Positions 1 to 5,930 are shown, numbered from the stretch's first letter. The stretch: 6,457 nt of DNA from Candidatus Sulfotelmatobacter sp. (GCA_030037575.1 JASHRB010000192.1:1-6457), one strand, 5' to 3'. A program made the numbers and translations. The notes: generated by a model from the letters alone, not told the origin.

Positions 1-123
1 GTTCTATGCGAACAAGTTCGCGCCATTAGCAAGACCCGCTTGGCTGCACCCAGCGGGAAGTTCGACAAGCCGGTCATGACAAGCATTGATGCCTCTCTGA
101 AGATGACACTCGATCTCTCCTGA
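1..123 (+). CDS. mazF: MazF/PemK-family mRNA interferase toxin, C-terminal part only
   Basis: Frame 1 is open from the window edge to the TGA at 121-123 and gives 40 residues starting VLCEQVRAISKTRL and ending in SLKMTLDLS. This matches the end of MazF/PemK ribonucleases: the strand with the 'CEQ(I/V)R.I.K.RL' motif, a short Gly-containing turn, then a final amphipathic helix of the form 'M..ID.SL...L.L'. Family members are small (about 110 residues) endoribonucleases that cut mRNA at short motifs and are neutralised by a cognate antitoxin usually encoded just upstream. The N-terminal catalytic region and any antitoxin gene lie outside the window, so activity cannot be judged. The gene is convergent with the receptor gene and is followed closely by a candidate terminator. 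The family call is fairly secure; the exact subgroup is not. Confidence 0.77.
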   Translation, partial: VLCEQVRAISKTRLAAPSGKFDKPVMTSIDASLKMTLDLS

Positions 124-138
124 CAAGGCGGTAGGGCG

Positions 139-166
139 CGAGAGATGCCCCTCTTTCGGGTTTTTT
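139..166 (+). terminator. Probable intrinsic terminator of the mazF-like gene
   Basis: A 7-bp stem pairs 139-145 with 152-158 (one G.T wobble) around a 6-nt loop. It is followed after two bases by a run of six T at 161-166 and a second T run at 169-174. It begins 15 bases after the stop codon. The stem is short and not very GC-rich, so efficiency is uncertain. On the minus strand the tract is A-rich, so it would not stop transcription arriving from the receptor gene. Confidence 0.55.
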
Positions 167-222
167 GGTTTTTTGCTGACGCAGAAACGCTAATTTAGAT
201 CACTGCGCGGAGAACCTTGGCC

Positions 223-267
223 GCCGCGAAGATGGAGACAGAGATCGTTCGCGGCAAAAGCTGCCGC
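223..267. repeat. Two overlapping inverted repeats between convergent genes
   Basis: GCCGCGAA (223-230) pairs perfectly with TTCGCGGC (248-255), and GCGGCA (251-256) pairs perfectly with TGCCGC (262-267). The two stems share bases 251-255, so only one can form at a time. They sit 25-69 bases past the stop codon of the minus-strand receptor gene and could form the 3' end of its mRNA. No T tract follows on the minus strand, so a classical terminator is not supported. The rest of the 124-291 gap shows nothing else recognisable. Confidence 0.3.
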
Positions 268-291
268 TCAGCATGAGCCCTTGGGCACAGC

Positions 292-3200
292 TCACCAGTG
301 GAACTTCATCGCAAACTGGAACTGCCGCGGATCGTAGGCGGCCGTGGCCTCGCCGGCGTTGGTGAACAACGGGCTAACGGCGGCCACGTTATAGCGGTTC
401 GCGATGTTGAACATGTCGGCGATCAATTCCATGTTGTAGCGCTCGGTGAAGTAGACGCGCCGCGCGATGCGGAAATCGTTGAACACGACCCAGGGCTGAA
501 CCCCCGCGTTGCGTCCCAGGTTGCCGTCCAGCGAGAGCAGCGTTCCGTTGTAGTCGGCGGTACAGACTTCCTGAAAAACTCCGGTCGGCGAGTACTTCGA
601 AGCCACGGCCGGATAACCCAATGCGGTACATGCCGGATTTACAAACGTATTGGGCCGGCCGGTCAGCGATGACAACTGAAGATTGTCGTCATTGCCGGTA
701 ATGATGTTGAACGGCCGTCCCGAGCCAAACTCAATTAGCGGAGCAAATGTCCAGTCACTGAGCAGTTTTCCTTCAAACCCTCCCCCGCCGACTTTGCCCG
801 TCTGGTAAATGCCGCTGAAAACGAAACGCTGCCGCTGATCGAACAACGAGGTCGAGCGGTCCAGATCCGGATAATAGCTATCCTGCGGTGTCAGGGTTGC
901 CTCGAGATCGGTCGAATCGTCGATCGCGTGCGACCAGGTGTAGGACGCAAGAAATTCCAGATGTTGGCTGTAGCGTTTGCGCAGGTTGGCGCTAAGCCCG
1001 TTGTAGTCCGATGTGCCGGTCGAGTAGTTCGCGTCCATGTCGCTGAACGGAATGCAGCCGGAGAGGGTGGCGGGATTGCACGCCGTATTGAATCGCTCGC
1101 CCGCCAGGCTCTGCAGTATGCCTTGCCCCAAAGTCACGCATGCCCCCCCGCCACTTGCTTCGAGCGCCCCCGCGATGGCCGGATTCAACCCGCTGGGCCG
1201 GAAGAAGTTCATCAACGCCGAGGGCACGTAGGCTTTGCCGTTTGGCAATACGCCGCAGGGCGCAAAGGCGGTCGAGGTGCCTACCGTGAACGGACTGGTC
1301 GGATAATTCGGATTGGTCGGCCCGATGCCCGCGGCGGTAGCCGCAGCCTGAGCAACCAGCAGATTGTTGATCATCAGATCGCCGCGAATCGCGTTCGAGT
1401 TGATGGGCCGGTTCAGATGGCGTCCGCCGTTGAAGTTGTAAGCCAGGGACAAAGCAAAGCCGCCGCCCAGATCGCGCTCAATGCCGAAGTTCACCTGTTG
1501 CGCGTATGCATAAACGAAGTTCTTTCCCTGAGGATAGCCGAATGGTTGAAACGCCAGCGGCATGAATGTCGCCGGGTTCAGATAATTCTGGTTCAGGAAA
1601 ATAGAGTTTGCCTGGAACGAATTGAATTGCTGCTGATTGGGTTCGTATCCGAGCGCTAGCAGTGCGGCTGCGTTGGTTGAGGCGGCGCAAGGCGATCCGG
1701 CCACATTGATCGGCAATCCCTGAAAAATCGGGATCGCATTCAGATTTCCCGACTGGCCGGCTCCACTGCATCCGCCGGTGCCGGCGAACACCAATTGTCC
1801 GCTGGTCGATCCATCCGACGCGTCGCCCAGAAAATAAAGACCCAGTAGCGGATGGTCGTAGAATATTCCATAGGACGCCCGTACCACGGTTTTTCCATTC
1901 CCCCCCGGATCCCACGCCAGCCCGATGCGCGGCTGCACGTTGTTGTCGTCGATCTGAATGCCCTTCTGCAATCCCAGAAAATTGTACCCAGCCTGCGCCA
2001 GCGCCGTCACCGGCTTGAATTGCGGCGGGAACTCGACGTCGTATCGCACTCCGTAATTCACGGTCAGGTTCGGGCGAATTCGCCACGAATCCTGCCAGAA
2101 AACTCCCAGCGGTTTATTGGGAAACGAATCATGGGGATTGCCGATGCCCTGGATAAAATCCTCCGGCAACCCCGCTCCATAGGCTTGTACCGGCGAAAGG
2201 CTGGGGAACGGATCATTGGACACAGGCGAGTTGAAGCCGAGATCAGCGGAGGTGACCGCGCCGAAATCGTATACGCCGCCGTAATTCACGGTGAACGTTG
2301 CTGTGGTTCCGATGTAATTGAAATCCCCGCCGAACTTCGTGCTATGCCGGCCAATCGTCCAGGAGAAATTGTCGGTGAACTGGTAGCGCTGCTCGACCCG
2401 CTGAATGTAGGAATACGGCTCGCGTCCGAAGTAAGCGTAGCCGGGGATGTTTACCGCCGGATCCGAGCCTCCGGGAATCTGCGTGTTATAAAAGTAAGAG
2501 AGGCCGCGGCGAGCGTATTGAAAGCGAAATTCGTTCACGCGATTATTGCCGATCGTCCCGGTGTCCTGGGCGACTCCGGCCACGTCGCGATAGGTTTGTT
2601 CGGAGGTGCGGGAAAATGCGTTCTGGCCAAAAGGCTGATCTTGTCCGCTGACTTCTATTCCGGTAATCGTGCTGGGGCTTACATTCGCCCGCAGCATCAG
2701 CCGATTGTTGAGATTGAGGTTGTGATCGATGCGGAACGAGTACAGGCTGGTGCCTTCAAACACCGGGAAGTTTCCGACCTGCGCTCCCAAGGTTTGATAA
2801 GAGGCCGGCACCGGAGAGCAAGGTCCGGGAAAAGTACAGCTGGTGGGGAAGCCGGCAAAGCTGGTCGACAGTCCACCGCTCAACCCTTCGACCAATCCCC
2901 GGGGCCATAATCCCTGCAGGGCTTGCCCCGAAGACGCCCCGGCGAGAACGACATAATCTTCGACGCCGGTCAGAAATGCCGGACTGGCCTCCGCCGCCAG
3001 CGTAGCCGGGTTGGTCAAAAAGTTGATTTGATCCTGGGTGAGCTGCAAGCTTCCAAAAGGCAATCCCACTGCTCCGCTGTTGAAGGGGACCAGGCCAAAA
3101 TTGTTGGCGCCAATGTCGGAGAAGCCGGTCTCGTGCCGCCGCGTCACTTCGTAAGAGAAAAAGTAGTAGGTCTTATCTTTCTTGATCGGTCCGCCAAACG

Positions 3201-4059
3201 CCGCCCCCGCCTGAACCCGCGTGTACGCCGGATTGGGCACGGTGCTGAATGGATTTACCGCCTGAAAATTTCGGTTGCGCAAAAAGCCGAAGAGGTCGCC
3301 GTGAAAATCATTCGATCCCGAGCGCGTGATGATGTTGACCACGCCCCCCGCCGCCCGCCCGTACTCAGCCGCGTAGTTATTGGTGATGATTTGAAACTCC
3401 TGCACGTCTTCTTGTGAAACCGTTGAGCGAACTCCGTTCACACCATTGTCGGTGGCGTCGGCGCCATCGACATTCACCAGGTTCGAGCGCGCCCGCTGGC
3501 CGCTCATGTTGAGACCGGAGGTCGGGGCCGCGCCCGTCGCCGGCGCGTTGTCTCGATTTACCTGCGAGTCGGTCAGCGTGAAATTGATGTAATTGCGGCC
3601 GTTGATCGGCAGATTGTCGATGCGCCGCTGCCCGATCGTGTCCGTCGTCGAAGTGCGCGAAGTCTCGACCAGATCCGCCTGCGAAGTGACTTCTACGGTC
3701 ACTCTTCCCGAAGCCACCGCCAGCGAAATCGGCAGCTCGACCACTCCTCCGACCGTAATGCTGACGTTAGGGGCTTGAGCTTTGTCAAAGCCGGGCGCCT
3801 CCACGGTCACGGTGTAACTTCCCGGCTCGAGCAGTCGAACGCTGTAACCACCCTGACTGTCGCCGGTCGCGCCGCGCACCAATCCCTTGGCCGCATCGCG
3901 CACGGTCACCTTGGCGTTCGCGACAAAATTTCCTTTGGCATCTTTCACGCTGATGTGCAGGTCGCCCGTCGCTGCGCCTCCTTGGCCAAACGCCGGCGAG
4001 GCCTGAAAAACGAGAAGCATTGAGATTGAGGCGGAGAGAATTCTGAGGTTGCGAATCAT
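292..4059 (-). CDS. Oar-like TonB-dependent outer-membrane receptor with carboxypeptidase-regulatory-like domain
   Basis: Encodes 1255 residues from an ATG at 4059. A TTG at 4104 would add 15 residues, but the ATG has AAGGGAG five bases upstream and starts directly into a signal peptide (about 1-25: basic MIRNLR, hydrophobic core, ASPAFG before Q26). Residues 32-117 form a carboxypeptidase-regulatory-like/peptidase-associated beta-sandwich (GDLHISVKDAKG..., GGYSVRLLEPGSYTVTV, APGF). Residues about 130-250 are a plug domain (NLPINGRNY, NVDGADATDN, VQEFQI, EYGRAAGGVVNIITRSGSN). The remainder is a 22-strand-type barrel ending in the aromatic MKFHW typical of outer-membrane proteins. By family it should take up a large or scarce ligand with TonB-ExbBD energy; the substrate is unknown. 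I see no clear TonB box. Ten cysteines all lie in the barrel. It appears to be transcribed alone, 248 bases downstream of the membrane-protein operon. It could also be described simply as a carboxypeptidase-regulatory-like domain protein. Confidence 0.92.
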   Translation of the reverse strand: MIRNLRILSASISMLLVFQASPAFGQGGAATGDLHISVKDAKGNFVANAKVTVRDAAKGLVRGATGDSQGGYSVRLLEPGSYTVTVEAPGFDKAQAPNVSITVGGVVELPISLAVASGRVTVEVTSQADLVETSRTSTTDTIGQRRIDNLPINGRNYINFTLTDSQVNRDNAPATGAAPTSGLNMSGQRARSNLVNVDGADATDNGVNGVRSTVSQEDVQEFQIITNNYAAEYGRAAGGVVNIITRSGSNDFHGDLFGFLRNRNFQAVNPFSTVPNPAYTRVQAGAAFGGPIKKDKTYYFFSYEVTRRHETGFSDIGANNFGLVPFNSGAVGLPFGSLQLTQDQINFLTNPATLAAEASPAFLTGVEDYVVLAGASSGQALQGLWPRGLVEGLSGGLSTSFAGFPTSCTFPGPCSPVPASYQTLGAQVGNFPVFEGTSLYSFRIDHNLNLNNRLMLRANVSPSTITGIEVSGQDQPFGQNAFSRTSEQTYRDVAGVAQDTGTIGNNRVNEFRFQYARRGLSYFYNTQIPGGSDPAVNIPGYAYFGREPYSYIQRVEQRYQFTDNFSWTIGRHSTKFGGDFNYIGTTATFTVNYGGVYDFGAVTSADLGFNSPVSNDPFPSLSPVQAYGAGLPEDFIQGIGNPHDSFPNKPLGVFWQDSWRIRPNLTVNYGVRYDVEFPPQFKPVTALAQAGYNFLGLQKGIQIDDNNVQPRIGLAWDPGGNGKTVVRASYGIFYDHPLLGLYFLGDASDGSTSGQLVFAGTGGCSGAGQSGNLNAIPIFQGLPINVAGSPCAASTNAAALLALGYEPNQQQFNSFQANSIFLNQNYLNPATFMPLAFQPFGYPQGKNFVYAYAQQVNFGIERDLGGGFALSLAYNFNGGRHLNRPINSNAIRGDLMINNLLVAQAAATAAGIGPTNPNYPTSPFTVGTSTAFAPCGVLPNGKAYVPSALMNFFRPSGLNPAIAGALEASGGGACVTLGQGILQSLAGERFNTACNPATLSGCIPFSDMDANYSTGTSDYNGLSANLRKRYSQHLEFLASYTWSHAIDDSTDLEATLTPQDSYYPDLDRSTSLFDQRQRFVFSGIYQTGKVGGGGFEGKLLSDWTFAPLIEFGSGRPFNIITGNDDNLQLSSLTGRPNTFVNPACTALGYPAVASKYSPTGVFQEVCTADYNGTLLSLDGNLGRNAGVQPWVVFNDFRIARRVYFTERYNMELIADMFNIANRYNVAAVSPLFTNAGEATAAYDPRQFQFAMKFHW

Positions 4060-4064
4060 AGAGG

Positions 4065-4071
4065 CTCCCTT
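4065..4071 (-). promoter_or_regulatory. Ribosome binding site deciding the receptor start
   Basis: On the minus strand AAGGGAG lies five bases upstream of the ATG at 4059. No comparable purine-rich site precedes the upstream in-frame TTG at 4104. This favours the shorter protein, whose N-terminus is a proper signal peptide. Confidence 0.7.
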
Positions 4072-4101
4072 GCTCCGCTCACTCGCAAGCGGCGGCACAA
4101 A

Positions 4102-4129
4102 CAAACTTCAACTGTTTGCCTTGGGCAAA
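4102..4129 (-). promoter_or_regulatory. Mutually exclusive hairpins in the receptor mRNA leader
   Basis: In minus-strand orientation, TTTGCC-CAA-GGCAAA (4129 to 4115) is a perfect 6-bp hairpin. CAAAC-AGTTGAA-GTTTG (4118 to 4102) is a perfect 5-bp hairpin that reuses four bases of the first. Both lie between the candidate promoter and the ribosome binding site. They could be alternative leader structures, or the first could be an operator-like palindrome. No known riboswitch class is recognised and the stems are short. Confidence 0.25.
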
Positions 4130-4161
4130 ACGCAAAATCAGGGATGGCAGGTACCCGCTGG

Positions 4162-4191
4162 TTTGTACACTAGGTGGGCGGCTGAAAACAA
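4162..4191 (-). promoter_or_regulatory. Candidate sigma70-type promoter of the receptor gene
   Basis: Reading the minus strand, TTGTTT (4191-4186) is separated by 18 bases from TACAAA (4167-4162). The -10 hexamer matches the consensus at four of six positions. This would start transcription near 4155, giving a leader of about 96 nt before the ATG at 4059. The match is weak; an alternative sigma factor promoter cannot be excluded. Confidence 0.3.
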
Positions 4192-4234
4192 GCTTGGGGT
4201 GAGAACGGGTGACGCATAAGTTAATGCAGCGGCT

Positions 4235-4263
4235 CTGCCCGGACATGCTGTCCCGGCGGGCAG
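4235..4263. other. Strong compound hairpin downstream of the membrane-protein operon
   Basis: CTGCCC (4235-4240) pairs with GGGCAG (4258-4263). Inside it, GGACA (4241-4245) pairs with TGTCC (4249-4253) over a TGC loop, leaving a 4-base bulge at 4254-4257. It begins 45 bases past the TAG of the minus-strand gene ending at 4308 and lies before the candidate receptor promoter. It could act as a terminator or mRNA 3'-end protector, but no T run follows on the minus strand. The rest of the 4060-4307 gap is GC-rich, notably near 4267-4291, and holds no convincing gene. Confidence 0.35.
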
Positions 4264-4307
4264 GATGGCCAAGGCCCGCGGCGCCGGCCGTAATTTGCAT
4301 CACAGCG

Positions 4308-4847
4308 CTAACGCAGCGCAGACAAACGAACCGCCGCCGCGGGATTTTGCAGCCGGCCCAACAGCATGGCCGTGCCGCTCAATCGCTCGTACCGGTCGAT
4401 CACGCGCACCGCGGCAAAGCCCGAGTTAGGCCATGCCAGCGCAAGATAAATGCGCGCCCGGGCCACGGTGGTATTGCGCCGCAGCAAGAGCGCGTCATTC
4501 GCCAACTGCTCGGCGGCCGCAGCCACCCTGCGGTCCCCGCTGGCAAGAGCGGCTTCGCCCAGTCTGAGGAGCACTCCCGCATTGTCGCTCACGATTCGAA
4601 TGTAGGCAGCCATTGCCAGCAGCCGCTTGCGGCGAACGCTGCGGAACTGCCGCCGGGGCAAACGGCGGCGCAGATATTGGTCTTCGGCAGGATTGATCAG
4701 GTTGCGGAACGCCTCCAGATCGATTGGGCAAATCGCCCCAGCAAGGCTGGCGCTTTGCCTGGCTTGCAAAGCCTGAACTCTGGCCAGGCGTAAGATCACG
4801 CCCAGGGCAATCAACGCCGCGATCACTATAAAAATGGCCAAATTCAT
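4308..4847 (-). CDS. Uncharacterised single-pass membrane protein with Arg-rich helical domain
   Basis: Encodes 179 residues from the ATG at 4847. Its ATG overlaps the TGA of the upstream gene as ATGA, which argues against the longer in-frame extension upstream and indicates translational coupling. Residues 3-21 are one hydrophobic segment, followed by basic residues (R20, R23, R30), so the C-terminal part should be cytosolic. That part is alpha-helical in character: a PIDLEAFRNL stretch, then EDQYLRRRLPRRQF (55-68) followed by RRKRLLAMAAY, then Ala/Leu-rich helices to the end. No catalytic motif or named domain is recognised. I associate the 'ED.YLR..LP...F....R.R' pattern with uncharacterised acidobacterial proteins, from memory only. 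Its role is probably tied to the coupled 7-TM protein, perhaps as a membrane-anchored partner; this is inference from gene order. Confidence 0.8.
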   Translation of the reverse strand: MNLAIFIVIAALIALGVILRLARVQALQARQSASLAGAICPIDLEAFRNLINPAEDQYLRRRLPRRQFRSVRRKRLLAMAAYIRIVSDNAGVLLRLGEAALASGDRRVAAAAEQLANDALLLRRNTTVARARIYLALAWPNSGFAAVRVIDRYERLSGTAMLLGRLQNPAAAVRLSALR

Positions 4848-5617
4848 TGCTGTATCAGACGCTCCAGTTCCCGGTTCCAGGCTGCGAGGTTGTTTTCCGG
4901 CAGCGCAACCGCAGAGGTCACGGGCTTTTTCGGGGGAATGAGGAGGTAGTAACACCAGATCACAACGCAAATGTGGTAGGTGGCCATGTTAAAGAAGTCA
5001 AAGTAAGGATAGTGGTTCACGGGCAAGGTTTTGCTGGCCGTAATCGACCATGTAGCCACGTGCTGGCAAAACAGGATGCCGAATCCCAACGCAATCCCGA
5101 AATCCTTCCTGTCCCAGCTGAGCTTGCTGTAGGCGACAAAAAGGAAAAGGAACAACGCCAATCCACCTTCAACGATGTAGAAGCTTTGGAGCAAAACGTA
5201 ACCGCGGTAGGTCCACACTGGCTGCTGTTGATCCACCGGGGCGTAGGCCGCGGCTGCAACCGCGAACAAGATGAGCGCTGCTCCCACCGCCGCAATCACT
5301 TCGGAGGTTAGCCGGGCGATCGCCGGGCGCCCGCGAAGCAAGTGCGCGAACAATTCCCCCACGGCTCCGAGTTTGAGCCCTCCCTCCAGGAGCAACCCCA
5401 CGCAGAAGGCAACCCACCAAGCCTTAGCGGTCACCGAAGGAGCAATATCCATCGAATACAGGGTGAACTCCTCGGCTGCCTCAAAAACCAAATAGGCAAA
5501 AAAGATGGGGAAAGCCCGGTGGAGCTTACGCTGCCAAAGCAATACTGCAAGCCCCACTTGCAGCAAGTGAGGCCCGAGCCAAAGATAATGCCAAAGCAGC
5601 GAGTGCGGTTGCAACAT
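4844..5617 (-). CDS. Uncharacterised seven-transmembrane protein
   Basis: Encodes 257 residues. Seven hydrophobic segments can be read at about 8-28, 36-56, 66-88, 104-125, 137-162, 172-192 and 206-227. Loops with positive charge alternate (RKLHR 30-34, RGRPAIAR 95-102, SKLSWDRK 164-171, PPKK 228-231), which predicts N-terminus outside and C-terminus inside. Polar residues within segments include E46, E49, E50, E78, E150, H186 and H215. The cytosolic tail ends in an amphipathic stretch (AAWNRELERLIQQ). The topology resembles sensory 7-TM proteins, but the last helix has no lysine for retinal and no enzyme motif is seen, so function is unassigned. It is the first gene of an operon with the 179-residue protein, overlapping it by four bases. 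No Shine-Dalgarno site precedes the ATG, and the promoter -10 lies only 14 bases upstream, so it is probably translated from a nearly leaderless mRNA. Confidence 0.87.
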   Translation of the reverse strand: MLQPHSLLWHYLWLGPHLLQVGLAVLLWQRKLHRAFPIFFAYLVFEAAEEFTLYSMDIAPSVTAKAWWVAFCVGLLLEGGLKLGAVGELFAHLLRGRPAIARLTSEVIAAVGAALILFAVAAAAYAPVDQQQPVWTYRGYVLLQSFYIVEGGLALFLFLFVAYSKLSWDRKDFGIALGFGILFCQHVATWSITASKTLPVNHYPYFDFFNMATYHICVVIWCYYLLIPPKKPVTSAVALPENNLAAWNRELERLIQQ

Positions 5618-5631
5618 GGGCGTCGCCGCAC

Positions 5632-5660
5632 ACTATACTGCGGACTCCCGCCCGGAGCAA
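5632..5660 (-). promoter_or_regulatory. Sigma70-type promoter of the 7-TM operon
   Basis: On the minus strand TTGCTC (5660-5655) is followed by an exact 17-base spacer and TATAGT (5637-5632), which matches the -10 consensus at five of six positions. The -10 ends 14 bases before the ATG at 5617, which puts the expected start of transcription 7-8 bases before the start codon. This fits with the absence of a ribosome binding site there. Confidence 0.55.
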
Positions 5661-5697
5661 GGTGATCGCCGCCAGCCTCCGGTTTTTGTAACTCGGC

Positions 5698-5729
5698 AAA
5701 AACTAGGGCTTGCAACCGCTGGGGCAGCC
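5698..5729 (-). terminator. Possible intrinsic terminator overlapping the end of the small peptide gene
   Basis: On the minus strand GGCTGC (5729-5724) pairs with GCAAGCC (5713-5707) through one bulged A, with a 10-nt loop. It is followed by CTAG and then five T (5702-5698). The hairpin covers the last coding bases of the 39-codon gene and the T tract directly follows its TAG. A competing short stem GCTG-CCC-CAGC lies within the same stretch. The T run is short, so read-through into the 7-TM operon is possible. Confidence 0.4.
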
Positions 5730-5822
5730 GGCGCCCACTCCATCAGCGCGGGCGACGGTGGGTAACCCTAAAGTAGGGAGGAGCATAAGAGCTGCAGCCA
5801 CGAGCAGTAGCATCTTTTTCAC
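5703..5822 (-). CDS. Small exported two-cysteine peptide (39 residues), uncharacterised
   Basis: A 39-codon gene starting at GTG 5822 and ending at TAG 5705-5703. AAGGAG at 5837-5832 lies nine bases upstream of the GTG; the next in-frame ATG at 5813 would be 18 bases away, so GTG is preferred. The N-terminus is a classic Sec signal peptide: basic KK, hydrophobic LLLVAAALMLLP, then a cleavage site with A24-R25-A26 before D27. The predicted mature product is only DGVGAGCPSGCKP, with cysteines at C33 and C37 and a Gly-rich start. No lipobox is present at the cleavage site, so it should be released to the periplasm or outside rather than lipidated. It is divergent from the gene at 5931 and lies 85 bases upstream of the 7-TM gene on the same strand. 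I recall short 'ADG...C' exported peptides in Acidobacteriota but know no function. The gene is below usual length cutoffs and easily missed. Confidence 0.68.
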   Translation of the reverse strand: MKKMLLLVAAALMLLPTLGLPTVARADGVGAGCPSGCKP

Positions 5823-5858
5823 GGTTGTTTTCTCCTTGTTTGGAAAATTGAACCGTGA
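5819..5858 (-). promoter_or_regulatory. Leader hairpin enclosing the Shine-Dalgarno site and start codon of the small peptide gene
   Basis: Minus-strand TCACGGTT (5858-5851) is a perfect 8-bp inverted repeat with AACCGTGA (5826-5819). The 3' arm contains the GTG start codon (5822-5820) and the 24-base loop contains AAGGAG (5837-5832). In the mRNA the start codon would be base-paired while the ribosome binding site is looped out. This suggests translational control, or alternatively a wide operator for a dimeric repressor. The symmetry is seen directly; the function is inferred. Confidence 0.45.
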
Positions 5859-5887
5859 TAGTTTCATTTCTCGAGCGTGGGGGAAAC

Positions 5888-5906
5888 GTTACCTTGGTCA
5901 CGTAAC
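5888..5906. promoter_or_regulatory. Inverted repeat in the divergent intergenic region, candidate operator
   Basis: GTTAC (5888-5892) and GTAAC (5902-5906) form an inverted repeat with nine bases between, roughly one helical turn centre to centre. It lies between the divergently transcribed small peptide gene and the gene at 5931, where a shared regulator could bind. Clear -35/-10 pairs for either gene are not seen. With five-base arms, chance occurrence is possible. Confidence 0.25.
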
Positions 5907-5930
5907 CTTTTCGGAATTCGTAACAATCCG

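Noticed and set aside
1852..2910. Long plus-strand open frame (352 codons) opposite the receptor gene, plus others at 928-1659 and 2923-3417
   Set aside because: They lie entirely antisense to a clear receptor gene and have residue compositions rich in Arg, Val and His, typical of antisense frames of GC-rich genes; no domain pattern or ribosome site.
4079..4303. Minus-strand 74-codon frame upstream of the receptor
   Set aside because: Runs through the candidate promoter and leader, ends inside the receptor's ribosome-site region, and has no ribosome site or protein-like pattern.
4209..4793. Plus-strand 194-codon frame
   Set aside because: Antisense to the coupled 179-residue gene over most of its length; Gln/Arg/Ala-rich shadow without motifs.
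4844..5617. Microbial rhodopsin as an identity for the 7-TM protein
   Set aside because: The seventh helix has no lysine for retinal attachment and no rhodopsin motifs are visible; only the topology is similar.
5605..5719. 10-bp inverted repeat GCGGTTGCAA (5605-5614) / TTGCAACCGC (5710-5719), with a 9-base match again near 6429
   Set aside because: Two of the copies encode the tetrapeptide LQPH in unrelated genes and the copies are far apart; most simply chance or codon usage.
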